The position numbers were made by a program, and so were the translations under genes. Shown here piece by piece: positions 1-12,800 of a DNA stretch of 64,000 bases. Under the pieces are notes generated by a model that made no database searches, was not told the DNA's origin, and saw only the letters and a program-made list of their open reading frames with translations. The DNA comes from Trichopria drosophilae. Its lineage: Eukaryota > Arthropoda > Insecta > Hymenoptera > Diapriidae. Location of the stretch: the NCBI GenBank assembly GCA_030407085.1, contig CM059587.1, positions 43,250,501 through 43,314,500 of the forward strand. Reading direction: 5' to 3'. Position 1 is the first letter of the stretch, and each line of letters starts with the position of its first letter.

Positions 1-1256
1 TGTTATACGAAGGAAGTTATATTTTTTTGTGACCATAGATTTTTTATATAAACATGATTTCGTTCAAAAGACTTTTCATTTACGAGACCTGCTATGTTCT
101 GCAAGGGAGATGAATAATAATTTGTTCTTGATTGCTCATGAAGATATTTAAATACTACCTTTTAAGACTTTTTTTAATTGAGAAGCAGTGAAATTTAACT
201 ACTAAATAAAAAAGCTTTTCCTATTACATACATTTGATGGAAAAATTAAAAATGAGAAAAATAGTTTGATATTTTTATCCCATGTCTTCTCATGGTGCAG
301 GACTGTCCTGTCAATGTTAATTAGTTTCCAGTTTTTCATAGCAATTAAATCGTCATCATATCTTGCAAAATATTTATTATTCCAAAGTGATGGAAAATTT
401 AAACGTTTAGAGTCATATATTTGAGTCACATTTTAAAGTGGTGTTTTGAAGAAATATCAAATCTTTATCGTTAAAACTGTGACGTGAAATTCGTTAAGAT
501 ATCTGACATGTTACTCTCAAACTGTAATATAATATTTTTATGCTGAACTGTGATAATAATGTTTTTAAACATTGTAAAGTATATTGCTAAATAATGTAAA
601 AATCGAGTAAAAACTAGCCAAACTGTCGTTTTTTTTAATGCATATACCATGAATATTGTATATTCGCTCTTTTAAATATAAAATATATTGAAGATTTCCT
701 ACAATTTATGTTTCGAAAGTTGTATTTGCCTTATAAAAGTATATGAATTGATTTAATACATTGATCATTGAATTATTGGGATAATTATAGGATAGTGACA
801 TCAATATTTCTCAAGGAAATAAAAGATTTGCAATAAAATTACAGTCAAATACACGATTTAGAAGCAATAAATGATTTAACCACTGAACCTTAACAATAGT
901 AATACTTACCATCATTAAGTGTCGCTGTACACGGAGCCTGCATTTCTGATAGTTCATTATCAACTGACATTTTCTATGTAACATTTAAATTGCAGAAATA
1001 TTGAGCAATTCGGAATTTTTGTTTTTCTAAGGCGCATTAATGCATAATCGACGAGAGTGCTATCTTTCGGAATTTCCAAGGAAACATTAGGTCAGATGAT
1101 TATCAAGTTAAGATGACTTCAGTATTACGATTTTCAAGCATATGTTTTACGAAAAAAATGGCATGTTTATCACAACACACGATAATGCAAAATTGATATT
1201 GGGTAAGATGTTTTGGAAAAGTATAAGACTCTTACGAAGATAATAACAATATTATA
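1..1256. other. AT-rich intergenic DNA
   Basis: I see no convincing gene, RNA or structured repeat here. The longest open frame is short, begins with GTG rather than ATG and has no recognisable content. Confidence 0.5.
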
Positions 1257-2639
1257 CACTGAGAAAAAAATTCATTGAAGCAATGAAATTTTCATTGAGA
1301 CAATGAAAACAGTACATCGCACGCCCACCATGAAATAAAAACATAGAAATTAAGCAAATATTCATCAAACCAATATCAGAAATTTACATAAAATTATTTA
1401 AGTTCAACGGCTTTATAAAATACTAAATTAAAATCATGACCGTTTCTTCCTAAGGAAGAAAAGTGCCTTAATCGAAAGAAATTTGTTATTGTCCCGATGA
1501 AATATTTCATAGATCTGAATAAATGTTGTTTCGTGCCATTAAATTTCGATCAAATCGATAAGATAAACAAAGTGTATGAGCGCTTCATCGTAAGGAAGAA
1601 ATTCGCTTTAATGGAATGAAATATTTCATTGTAGCAATTAAATATTTTTTTGATTGTTATACAAATTTTATTCTAGATTATACAAAATGCAGAAATACTT
1701 CGAGTAGTTTTAATTAAGGGAGGCACCGCCTTCAAAATCAATTCTATGAAATACATCTTTGAAAAATTTAAAAACATTATTGGTGATGTGTACAAAATTT
1801 CTTGAACCTATAAAGTGTAGCTCAACAAAAAATTTCGTTTTTGTAAATAATGCTACTACATTTTTGTAAATTAATTTAAAAATTACAAAAAATTAGGCTG
1901 AACATAAAAACATATTTTCTAAATAATTACGAATAGATTTTAAAAGATTCTATTTTTCTGGAATAATAACGCTTATTATTTTCGCGCCACTGAATTCCGC
2001 GCCAAAAATGACTAAAGAGATAATTTTTTAAAGGTGTAATTCATAGAGCTGATTTTGATGGTGGTGCCTTCCCTTAAGTCGAATTCTATGAAATCGTTGA
2101 ATTGGATGAATGATTATTTTCATCAGATTCTGGAACAAATGTAATTGCTTTAATGAAGCCCTTGTGCACTGAATTGGAAAAAGATTCACAACTTTATGAA
2201 GTTTATTATATTTGTTTCGTTATTTTAGTAACCCAGATGCTTTGCATTGGCTCAACTACATAGTTGATGGGATCGATGCAATATATTTATTTCACTCCAT
2301 TTATTTATATCATGAAAGGAATTCGTTATTTTTGGAATGAAATATTTTATTCACTTGATTAACAGTTAAATCAATTTGATGACATCAGTTGTTATAAAAA
2401 AGTGCACGAAAACAATGAACTTTGACTTTGTTTTATCGGAAACAAAGCAAATCAATTTTGTGACACCTTTTATTCACTTGATGTTTAAAGAATTATTGTA
2501 TTTATGAAATATTTAGTTCATAAAGATTTTTAATAAAATATTTTCATTGATTTCATTTACATGACTCATTGCAATAAGTACGATGAAATCACTTCTATGA
2601 AATTTGTTTCATTGGATCAATGATTTATTTTTCTCAGTG
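1257..2639. mobile_element. Non-autonomous TIR element with CACTGAGAAAAA ends
   Basis: The left end reads CACTGAGAAAAAAATTCATT and the right end is its near inverse, finishing TTTTTCTCAGTG. Between them lie many copies of short ATGAAATATTTCATTG-like palindromic words and a twice-used block starting around 1440 and 1585 (cttcctaaggaagaaa-like), so the body is made largely of subterminal repeats. No transposase frame is visible. The left flank ends in TA but the right flank reads TGTATA, so the target duplication is unresolved. It hosts a second element at 1714-2077. Superfamily is not assigned; a Tc1/mariner-type MITE is one possibility. Confidence 0.65.
1714..2077. mobile_element. TTAA-flanked MITE nested in the 1257-2639 element
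   Basis: The left arm begins TTAAGGGAGGCACC and the right arm ends GGTGCCTTCCCTTAA. Inverted similarity runs about 60 bp inward (left: CAAAATCAATTCTATGAAAT; the inverse of the right is closely similar). TTAA at both borders is the usual target of piggyBac-type transposases, so this is probably a non-autonomous element of that class. It has no coding capacity. Its position inside another element means it inserted later. Confidence 0.7.
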
Positions 2640-4011
2640 TGTATAGAAAGCATTTTTCTTACTTAATCATGTTTATTTATTACGCGGGAAATCCGAAAGT
2701 CGTTTATGAGCAAAGTAACAAGCATACTATTTTCGTCAACGTTGTTGGCCTACGTTTCGAAAATATTGTTTGTCTGGCGGAAATTGACTCATGACCTCTG
2801 CAGCTGTATTTTAATGTAGGTTTCTGCATTTTCCTACATTCTTGACAAACGTGAGATATGGCGCCTTATAGGAAGATGACCTATAGCTCCCGCAAATCAT
2901 CATTTGCAATAAGACATTTGAATTTATAGAAAATAGTGTATTTTACACTAAGAAATAGAAATTGATGTTTTCGTAAAGATTTTGACAGTACATCACAAAT
3001 AATATAATAAATCATCGTCACGTTTTATTTGCCTATGATTACTTTATTTTCGTCAATATGACATAATGACTAATTTCTGCCCCTATACACAGGTACAAGT
3101 ATGATCCATTATCGAGCGTGCATCATATAAAAGGCATTAAATGAAGCCATAAATAGAAAAAATATGTAATGAGAAATGTTCAGGTTATAAGTCTTAAAAG
3201 TACTATGTTTCTAAGTTTTGTTCGTTATGGAATTTCGTAAATTATCTAACTCCCCTGTGATCGAAAATTAATTTAGACATCAAGAATCCGAATTCAGACC
3301 ACGAATTAGTTTTTATTCGTGCCATTGTTAAGGAATTGAAATGAATTCGTATTCATGACTCTGAACTCAGATTCTTGACGTCGGAATTCATTTTCGTCTA
3401 TTGGGTCAGTACACAGTTTCCTACTTGCCATGAGTGTGAGGGTACTTCTACAGACGTATGCACATTCAAAGAAATTGATAAAAAGTACAAAAAACAAGTA
3501 GATTTACATCACACATACATTCTTCTTAATATGACTTGTGCAAACTACGCTCTCTGAATAGGGAGTGCTCGAAAATCTTGTTTCTATTTTGGGTAGTGTT
3601 GCTCTTATCTTATACATCTGGTGTTAAAAACATTTAAAAAATGTAATGTATGATAATTAATAAAATTATCTGTAAGTGTGAATATATTATCGTAGCTCAG
3701 GACATGAAATGTTAAATAAACTTATTTTTGAAACAATTTCAACACGTAATAGGTTTCAATAGAATCAAAGGATTTCAAAAAAATATGTTGGCCATATTGG
3801 ATCCACCATTTTGAATTTTTAAAAATGGACTTCATATTCGTAATCACTGATCCCGAAGACCCAAGTATACCTAATCTCACAAATTTTGGTAGCTTAAAAA
3901 ATTCTTAATATTGTTGACCCACATTTCATATTTTTCTCCTCACAGCGAAGGGGTTAAGCACTTTCTTTAATTTATATTTTCTCTTCATATTTTTAGGTTT
4001 CGCCTTGCTCC
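2640..4011. other. Intergenic DNA with a short inverted repeat and a dispersed repeat fragment
   Basis: Arms of about 20 bp at 3278-3297 and 3361-3380 are imperfectly inverted (atcaagaatccgaattcag against its inverse). A fragment at 3785-3830 contains CATATTGGATCCACCATTTT, a motif that recurs near 44945, 52565 and 52690 in this window. No gene is supported. Confidence 0.45.
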
Positions 4012-4260
4012 TTAACCATTTCACAGGTAATGTAAATCATATGTGCACAAGTAAAGTGCCACGACTGGTGATGTATCATATATAATAACTTCTACAGTTT
4101 TCAATGAATTTACATGAAATTTGGTATACTATAGGTTCTTAAGTCGCTGAATATGAATCTGAGGTCACATTTTCAAAAATCAATATGGCAGATTCAATAT
4201 GGCAGCTACAAGTTATACGCTTTCGAATCCAATGTTTTTGGCTGCCAGTGAAGTGGTTAA
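4012..4260. mobile_element. 249-bp TTAA-flanked MITE
   Basis: The left end is TTAACCATTTCACAGG. The inverse of the right end is TTAACCACTTCACTGG, so the terminal match is nearly perfect over about 13 bp, with TTAA on both borders. The interior includes AATATGGCAG words, related to the repeats at 57.4-58 kb. It is non-coding and probably mobilised by a piggyBac-type transposase supplied elsewhere. Confidence 0.6.
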
Positions 4261-5390
4261 TCCACTACGCAAATAAGGATACGAATAATAGACGAGAAAT
4301 CATTTATATACTCTTCTTTTTCGCACTGGTGGTGATAAGTATACGCAGAAACATTAAAATTTAAAAGGAGGCCATACAGTGATCCCTTAATTATGCATAA
4401 AACAGCTCACATATAAGGACTGTTATCACAAAAACGTTTTTCACTGTATATAAGGTTTGTATTCCCAAGATACTCATGATGACATAAGTTAGGTCAGTAT
4501 ATAGTCAAGAATGCTTTCCACGAAATCGTATACGGAAAAAAAAACATTTCGTAAAATTCTCTTTGAAAGGTATACCATCTTTTAAAAAAAAATTGATGGA
4601 TTCTTTGGTATGGTTTCAAACAAATAGAATATGCATTGCAATAAAATATTGTAGACTATTAGAGAATCTATGCTCCATGTAAAATACCGATTTGCGCCAG
4701 GGATGTAAACAAACAACGACTGTCCGCAAGTTTTTCGGTCTTTATTACGTAATTTTGAATCTATACTCCAACTTCAATTATGTATACAATGTTAGTATAC
4801 AGATATAGACATATTTCATTTCAGAGTTAAATGACAAGAGTAACCAGTGAATTCTGATGGTCCGTGAATATATAGAACCAATATACATAAAATAAAACAT
4901 ATCACATTTGAATGATAACAAAAGTGTCTTTTAATAGACTTATTAGCACTTAAAATTATACCTCAAACAAATAGGACGAATCACACAGTTTAATGATTGC
5001 TGAACATTTTCACATACTTAGTTCATATTTGAGCTTTTCAATATGCTCACAGATTCTCAAATTACACTAGTATTATAACATGAACATTTATTTACATAAA
5101 GATAACGAAAGGATTAATGGAAACATCAAGAAATGGTAGGAGCGATTTTAACATATGTAAATAGTAGAATTAACAACTTGATTATATGAACAAGGTTATA
5201 GTTGATATTTGAGGTTTTGTATGAATGATTTAAAAACCGGAACATATTAAATGGAACAATCCTATTGTTCCAGTTAGCATGGAGATAATTAAGTTAATTA
5301 TTTATTTTTCTCTCTGCATATATTTATTTTAAACTAATATTTATGTTTATATCTATACATAACGTTAACTGCGTTATATTTCACTAATAA
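4261..5390. other. AT-rich intergenic DNA
   Basis: No supported gene, RNA or clear repeat was seen in this stretch. Confidence 0.45.
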
Positions 5391-5693
5391 TACAGGCCAA
5401 CAAAATTTATACCCAGAAATCGGACTATACGTTTCCGAAGGTTTTCGTCGTGATGAATCCAAATTTGGCCGCAGAATTGCTATATCACGTCAAGATTTTG
5501 AGATATCCTAACCTAAAAGTGCAAAAAACACTGTTTTTGTTTATATTCAGGAAGTTTTTGAGGTAGAATCAAATTATTATTTGCAATTTGACATGAACAA
5601 TATTAAGGTGCTATTTGTCAGCTTTAAAGTGCTATTTTAGTAATTCCGATACGATTTTTTTAAATCGAGTTATCGGCGGTTTTTGTCAGGAGA

Positions 5694-7158
5694 CCCTGCT
5701 TAAAAAAACGGATAGGAATGGACGCATATGGATAGAAATGTTATCCGAAATTCGATCCTTTCTATCCATTTCAATCCGTTTCTATCCAATACACCTATAT
5801 TTATCCGAAAATATCCGTAAAAAGTATTACAACTTAATCCAACTTTGTAAGAATCTATAAAAACCACTAAGTTCATCCATTTTCATCCGACCTAACGGAT
5901 ACACATTCTTTCCACTTTCATCCGAAGACTGTCTTATCCGTTTCTGTCCACTAATCGTATACAGATCCTATCCAATCTAATCCACTGTATCATCCGAAAC
6001 TGAAATGTACAATTCTATCCATTTGTATCTTATCGTTTGAACGCCAATCCTTCCACTTTCATCCGAAGATTCTTAAATAAGAGTAAGGTAAAATCTTTAC
6101 ACTGTATTTCTACTTCATGCCTAGTAGGCGTAAAGTACGCTTTTACTCCCACTTTTGGGGGCATAAAGTTGAACTTTACGCCTACTATGACGAAAAAATG
6201 TTTAGGGCCTTCTAAGAAAAAGCGCATTTTATTTTTTGTCCGAAAGAAAAAAAATATAGGACTGTTTACTAGATAAATCAGCCAATATAATGTGGTTTCA
6301 TTCGTAAAGACGAGCAAAATTTTGCATTTCTTATTTACTTTTTTATTTCTTATTATTATACGCAGGAGGATGGTTAGGGGAATATTCCTCACAAATGTCC
6401 CCTGAATAATATGAGTAAACGTAAAATTCAAGAGCCTTCGTCTTCTTGAGGTCATTTTAAAATAAACATTAAACATAAAAATCTTTGACCACCCAACTTC
6501 TTTAACTCCATAAATTCTTCGTAATTTCTGAAGGAACTAAAGAAAACAATTTTCGTTATAGTGGGTGTAAAATTCGAGATTAGATCCGTATTTGCCTCAG
6601 TAAAATATGTCAGCTATTTCCTAACCTTTCAAGCAGCAAATTCGGGGTATAATCAAGCCGCAATCAAGAGATCAGACAGAAACGTATTCACTGGTAATGA
6701 GAACACCATAATGTGGTCGGAACACTGGCAAGGAGAGTACCCGGACGATAATGGATACAGTTGTCGTCAAGAGATCGGATAGAAACGTATTAACTGGCAA
6801 GGAGAGCACCCAGACGGTAATGGCTACAGTAATTGTCATCAAGAGATCGGATAGAAACGTATTACATTTAGTACGGACAATAAATGGAAAGAATTGGATA
6901 AAAATGAAACGGATGGAACATGATAAACCTGTACATGGTAGATTTCGGATAAATAAGTATTAATTTGGCATACTCATCATTTGCGGATGCAACAGGATGG
7001 AACTGGATTGGAACTTTTCGTAAATCAGTTGGATGTAAACGTATTGTTTCTCTATCCAATATTCGGATAAAGAATGATTCAAATAATACGTTTAGAAAAC
7101 AGGACCAAGCGGATTGACTTGCAATCCTATCCATTTCTATCCGTTTTTCTAAGCAGGG
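5694..7158. mobile_element. Inner TIR element with CCCTGCTTA ends
   Basis: The left end CCCTGCTTAAAAAAACGGAT and the right end ATCCGTTTTTCTAAGCAGGG are inverse copies. Both ends are followed inward by degenerate runs of GGATAGAAATGG-like words: the strand-inverse form tatcc/catccg dominates 5745-6060 and the forward form 6655-7060. A short tandem block is present at 6660-6865. Open frames here carry no recognisable domain and look like by-products of the repeats. Superfamily and target duplication are not determined. Confidence 0.55.
6655..6865. repeat. Degenerate short tandem array
   Basis: The word TCAAGAGATCGGATAGAAAC (one copy with two changes) occurs about 6663, 6769 and 6839. Between copies are variants of ACTGGCAAGGAGAGYACCC and GAYGGTAATGGMTACAGT. 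Spacing is about 70-105 bp, so the array is irregular. Confidence 0.6.
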
Positions 7159-7797
7159 GATAACTATGTGTATATTTCTAAGAAAATAATTAACAAACTG
7201 AGACCAATTTTCTTGATAAAAATTGTTCTATTACGTCAAGATGTTGAAATATTCTAACCTAAAAGTACAAAAAACACAGTTTTTGTCCATTTTTAATAAG
7301 TTTTTGTGGTTGAATACATTTTTTCTCGGAATTTGACAAAAACCAGATTGGAATGCATTCAACAAAAATATATTTTTCCGGCGATTTCGATGTACTGAAC
7401 CAAAATCTGGTCATATAATTGCTCTATGGCGTAAAAATCTTGAGAATCCTAACCTGAAAGTGCAAAAAACAAAAATCATAATGGGGCCTTGACAAAAACT
7501 TCGATAATTCATTGAAAAAAGAATCGTACGAAATCACTAAAAAAGCATTTTAAAGTTAATGAATGACGCTTTAATATGGTTCTTGTCTTTAAGTGTTAAC
7601 AAGCATTTTATCCCCCCATAAAAACTTATTGAATATGAGCGAAAACAGTGTTTTTGGTACTTTTAGGTTAGGATATCTAAAAATCCAGACGTGATGGAAC
7701 AATTCTGCGGCCAGATTTGGATTCACTCATTGACAACCTTCGGAAAAGTATAGTCCGGTTTCTGGGTATGGAGATTGGCTTCATTTTGTTGGCCTGT

Positions 7798-8251
7798 GTA
7801 ATTATTAAATACAATCATTCAATTATTCTCTTCAACGTTAGATAAGCGGTCTTCAATTGGCCAATAACAGAACTTCTTTCTTAACTGCGATTAATAGAGA
7901 ATTACTTGTAAATACAATAAAATAGTAAAAGTTCAATACAAACTATTCTTATAGAGAATAAAAATGGGTTCCTTAAATATATTTAATTATGCAAACATAC
8001 AACGTTTATGGAAGCTATTTCATGAATACTTACATGAAATATAAAAAAAAAAAAAGTTATTACAATTAGTGTGATTTCTGTTAACATTATTATAGTATTT
8101 TTCGTTCGAAAATGTAAGATGTGAGAGAGATAGAGGTATAAATATGCAGGCAGTAAAATAACACTACAATGCAAAATACTAAAAATTCTTGTTTATTTCA
8201 TAATACAGTAAAATGTGTAGAAACATCATGAATTTATCCCTTGGTTTAATA
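7798..8251. other. Intergenic DNA downstream of the small membrane-protein gene
   Basis: Mostly featureless AT-rich sequence. It contains a second AATAAA on the minus strand (complement of 8192-8197) that could serve as an alternative polyadenylation signal for the gene ending at 8297. Confidence 0.35.
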
Positions 8252-8257
8252 TTTATT
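8252..8257 (-). terminator. Candidate polyadenylation signal AATAAA
   Basis: AATAAA on the minus strand lies about 40 bp beyond the stop codon at 8297-8299. The position suits a polyadenylation signal for the small membrane-protein gene, but such hexamers are common in AT-rich DNA. Confidence 0.35.
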
Positions 8258-8296
8258 TGTCTTTAAAAATCTTGCGTAATAAATGTCGAAAACTCT

Positions 8297-9828
8297 TCAA
8301 AAGTCAGTAAAAAACATCAGCAGAACAAGAATCACCAGTACGATGAACATAAGGATCAATGAGGTCGTTGTGCACCAAACAAATTTTTGATTTTCCGGTG
8401 GCAATATGATCTGGATTGTTGCACCTTTTTTATCTTCTGTTCCAAGGTGTCCAACTGTTTCAAGGTTCAACTTGACTGAAAAATAATAATAAACGTATAA
8501 ATTGTACAATTTATGCTTTGTTTTCATTAAATAAATATTATTTTTTTCAATTGCTTTCGTTATATTAAATAAATTGCTGACAATTTTATTCACCACGAAA
8601 TATGCAACATATTGTTTTTATTAAAAAGGTCATCTTAAATATACACAATACACCCGGCAATATTTTTGAAACTTTTTAAACTTCCAGCTATGAGCTAAAT
8701 AAACATTTTTTTCATAAAACCGTGCTACTGTAATTAATTTTCCTGGATTCGGTCTATACGAAACAATGAGATGTATTCTATATCACAACTCGTCTTTAGA
8801 CGTCGTTATATGCCGCCAGTAACTCAACAGTACTTATTACGAGAAATTAGTAGGTTTGTAGCAAACAAACATTTTAATTGTCCTGTCACTTTATATATTT
8901 TGGTATATGGTAAAAACAAATTTTAAGTAGTAAATATAATTGTAAAAATAAACATATAATTTATACTGTACAGTAAAAAAACCCAATATTAATCATTCAC
9001 AGTGCAATTATAATACATGCTCAATAATATACAGTTTAAAAGTTCTAGATACACACATATCAATTTCTTATTGCTGTTAGTAAACTTGCTAAACAAGATA
9101 TAGAAATCTATCTGTCATATCCTGAAAATGTCTCATTATCACGACGTAATATGATATTAATTTTAAAATAAAATAACTTAACATCAGTGGGCAGACATAG
9201 AAAGACATCTAAAATTAAGGTAAATGACTCGCTTTCTAAACTTCTTGTCATATTCCCGAAGTAAACCTGTATGAAAATCAAAACAAATAGAAAATCAGTT
9301 TAAAACTATAATATCTATGTTACTAAATGCTTTGAACTACTTTAAACCATTAAGATTCTTTATTGTGCCGTTAAGATAGAAACGCTCCGTAGACTACTAT
9401 AGAAACTGATATATTTATTAAACTTAACTTACAATTTAAGACTAACAGTTCACCATACGTCACTGATTTGAAGAGGTTTAACGTGATTTATTAATTACAA
9501 ACTAAAACTTGTCTTTGTTACGGAAGTAATTAAATATTGGAAATTAGTTTAGAAGTACACAACTCACTTTACCTAGAGGAATTCCATAATATTTTAACAA
9601 AATTAGTAAGTGTTATCTTACATTACTCAAACAATACCCTCCTTCAATCCATCAATGCACATTTTACCGAAACAAACCAAGGTTTTACTCTTCCATTTTT
9701 ACAAATATGGTTCTAATATTTTATTCACATTTATTATTTTACACACATTGTAATTGTAATGATTTATTTTAAGACAAATTAATTTGCAGCTTACCGTCAT
9801 GGTTACAAGTTTTACAAAGTTCCGTCAT
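8297..9828 (-). CDS. Probable 70-residue tail-anchored membrane protein, two exons
   Basis: Exon 1 is 9795-9828: ATG, then the peptide MTELCKTCNHD with a CxxC pair, ending at a strong donor G|GTAAGC in phase 1. Exon 2 is 8297-8475, entered through a pyrimidine-rich acceptor (TTTTTCAG|TC) and ending in TGA. The join leaves no stop and gives 70 codons. Residues about 45-67 form one long hydrophobic helix (CTTTSLILMFIVLVILVLL) followed by only four or so residues, the arrangement of a tail-anchored protein with its N-terminus in the cytosol. The segment before it contains GTEDKKGATIQIILPPENQK. I do not recognise the family. The CxxC near the start could bind metal or be redox-active; that is inference. 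The intron is about 1.3 kb and contains a possible cassette exon at 9183-9266. Confidence 0.55.
9183..9266 (-). other. Possible 84-nt cassette exon in the intron of the small gene
   Basis: On the minus strand a pyrimidine-rich tract ends in CATACAG|G, and 84 nt later there is GAT|GTTAAGT, an acceptable donor. The length is a multiple of three. Read in the phase supplied by exon 1 (9795-9828) it adds about 26 codons (including REYDKKFRKRV) and then stops at TGA, so inclusion would truncate the protein before its membrane helix. In another frame it is fully open. It may be an alternative C-terminus, a poison exon or chance. Confidence 0.3.
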
Positions 9829-12800
9829 CTTGGATATTCTAATTGAAATTGGTGACGATGCTCAATCGCTCGCACATTTTACAACGGCACCCGGGAAGCT
9901 GGGTTACGTCACAGCTCTAATTAAAAGAAATTTAACGGAAAAAATGACAGCAAATACACACGGAATCTTATCAAGTTCAGGTCACAGAGATTAACAAATA
10001 TCCTGCCATGCGGAGGTTTTTCCAGCATATTGTTATAAATCTCCCGAGGTACTTCATCTATAAATTATTATAAATATTTGCATATGCCATCTCTTGGTAA
10101 AAACAGCATTGCACACATTTTGACCTTAAAAATTTAATAACTCCAGAATATTTTTTTTAGTCTCGAAACAGTTAATGTTATATTATGTCGCTTTGAGATT
10201 TAATCGATATCGCTCCGGTTTCAGGCGACATTTCGATCAAAATACTGCTATCCTGCTCTGGGGACCGTTACATGGACAAATCTATGACGATCGTCAATGA
10301 AGCCGGAAAAAGGCATCCATCCGCTTGCTTTGTGGTCACCACTATAGTTTCTTAGAAATGAAAGTTCCTTTCCGCGTTATTCTATCCAGTTTTTCCTTTC
10401 GAGACGAGTAATTTAGCGATTAAAGGGTTTCAATTTCAAACTTTCATCCAGTATCGTCTTAAATCGATGGAATAATCATATGGTGTAATTAATCAAGCGA
10501 ATCTTTTAAAATGTGGGACACATGAAAATCATGCCATATAAATTAGATGCTCCCGTTATCTACCATATGCAAAGCGATATCAAATTAAGTATCTCGACTT
10601 ATCAAGCAGTACATTCACTATTAAAAATAGTCATTTTACTTCCCTTCTCTTCATCCGCGGTAAAGGCAGTCCTGTCAAGCCATTAATTTCGCCTGCGAGT
10701 GAATTTCTCTTTGATGTTTATACTCATCTGTAAAATAGAAAGGATGATAATCGCCTTCGTCTTACTTGATTTAATTATAAACTGAGACTTTGAGGTGTTG
10801 CATTTGATGATTTGTGAAAATAAACCACAATTTATTAAGTAATAGCATTTCCGTAAAATGCTTTAAAATTCGAAAACAATATTTAATTAAATACTTTTTA
10901 GTATCTATTTTACTATTTTTTTTAATTAAATAATCATGAACCAAGTCTTGCGTTGGTACACAAAAACTTTTATACAATATTTTGGATTAACATAAAATAA
11001 CAAACGTGAAAAAAGGGTTTCTTAGAAATTGGAGGTTCTTTAAAATACAACCAACAAAATTAAATATTTGCTATCGTTCTTATTAGATTTAACCGATTTA
11101 CAATTGGTACCGAAACAATTGTTCAATGGGGAAGTAATTTATTTCATTCGAGTTTTTTCGTCATTCATAAAGTTATTCATTGCAACCTATAATTCATACC
11201 GACTCAGCGCTCGATTTCGTAACGATATAATCTTCAGAATGTTGTAACGCCTACAATATTTTCTGTTGAATTTGCGTTCGGAGCGAAACTATTCGCAATT
11301 TAAGCAAATCCTAAAGTTTGAATAAGCATAAAGTGTTTGATGTAAATTTTATTGTAATATTAATGTATCCGAATTCTTACTTGACAGAAAGTAGACCTTC
11401 TTAACGCTGATAGATCTATGGCTGTAATTTGGCAGCAGTGCATAGCCTATTCAGTCTAGTTAACGTCATCTGGCAACGCCGCGGGAGCCTTAAAGCGACG
11501 GGCGATAGGTGCAATGACCGTGAGACACCAGTATTCGAAAACTAGTGTTTATTTACCTTGTAGCTAGTAACAGATTTTCGGCTTCATTCCTAACGTTTCA
11601 TAATCTGTTTTAATTGTTTTCAGAATTTTGTAATACGTTTTTAGTAGGTGAAAATGAAGGAAATCCGTTAGTTTCAAGATGGCAAGACTATTAGGATCTT
11701 ACTAGACAGGAAGAGGAGGAATTTCTTGAAATTCATTTTGTGAAAACGCGTATGATCATATTAAAAAATTATAGTTTTTAAACATTCGATCATTAACAGT
11801 CGAAATCAGTTTCCTCTCTCAATAAACTCGGAGTTTTCTGATTTCCTCCAGCCTAGAACGCTCGATTTCACATCTGGTTCATGACTATTCACACTTTCAT
11901 CTTCTGTCACGGTTTCATCTAGAAGCGGCTCTCGATGTTTCAGTTGCAAATTACTAGCGGTCGTCAGCCTTTCGAACAAGACGCATTAGAAATTGTAGAT
12001 AAATCAAATTTCTGCTTGCTGCTATAAAGGATGAAAATAAATTTCGAAAATACATCGAGTAAAATTGAAATCAATTTACATTTATGCACTGCTTTATTAT
12101 TATACTCATTATGCTTAAGTCTTACTTTTTTATCTCGTCTGCCTTGAATCCCTGTACAGATCACGTTGAATGTAGGTCAGTCTCGCAAGAATACATTAAA
12201 GAACTCGTCACATTTCAAATTACGATTTAATAATTACAAGAATTAATAAGGAAAGTATATCGCTATTTTTAATACAAGATTTTAAAAATAAACTTAATAA
12301 TATATTACCTTATACTTTCAAGTCAAAATATTATTTATTATTTTACCTCCCATAAAAGTTAATTTTCATAAACGGAATAATTTTGTAAATAATCCAACAA
12401 ATCTAATTTTGTTATACGACAATAAAAACGTACATGTTATAGAAATAAAATAAGAAACGTAAACTGTTTTATAATGCAGATATTATTTCCAAGACATAAT
12501 GCAGTTTATTCAATATACGAGATGCATTATACTTTCATAATAACGTCGTGCCAGTGCGAACAATGTAGACAGACATTTTTATTTCCGCACTTTTTAGATC
12601 ACGGTTTACGTCAAGACCATAATATGTAACAAGTATTATCTAATGAGACATAACCGAGCTCAATGAAATTTCATGCTAATACGGATTATGTTTAATAAAT
12701 TCGTTATTCGTTTATAGTATATTACTTGGCTTGTGATCTCATGTATATCTTGATTCAATTTTTTTTTTCATTTAGATTTCTATATCCAATTTTGTTTAGA

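Larger units (their letters stand above)
5391..7797. mobile_element. 2.4-kb foldback-like element with long terminal inverted repeats
   Basis: The ends are ACAGGCCAACAAAAT and its inverse ATTTTGTTGGCCTGT. The arms extend about 180 bp (5391-5575 and 7615-7797) at roughly three-quarters identity, including CATACCCAGAAA, GGCCGCAGAATTG and ATCCTAACCTAAAAGT. Further copies of the AACCTAAAAGTnCAAAAAACA block lie at about 7255-7275 and 7450-7475, so the arms are internally repeated. No transposase is visible. The centre is occupied by another TIR element at 5694-7158. No clear target duplication is seen. Confidence 0.7.

Noticed and set aside
6030..6476. 148-codon minus-strand frame inside the inner TIR element
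   Set aside because: Overlaps repeat sequence, has no recognisable domain and is opposed by another frame of the same quality.
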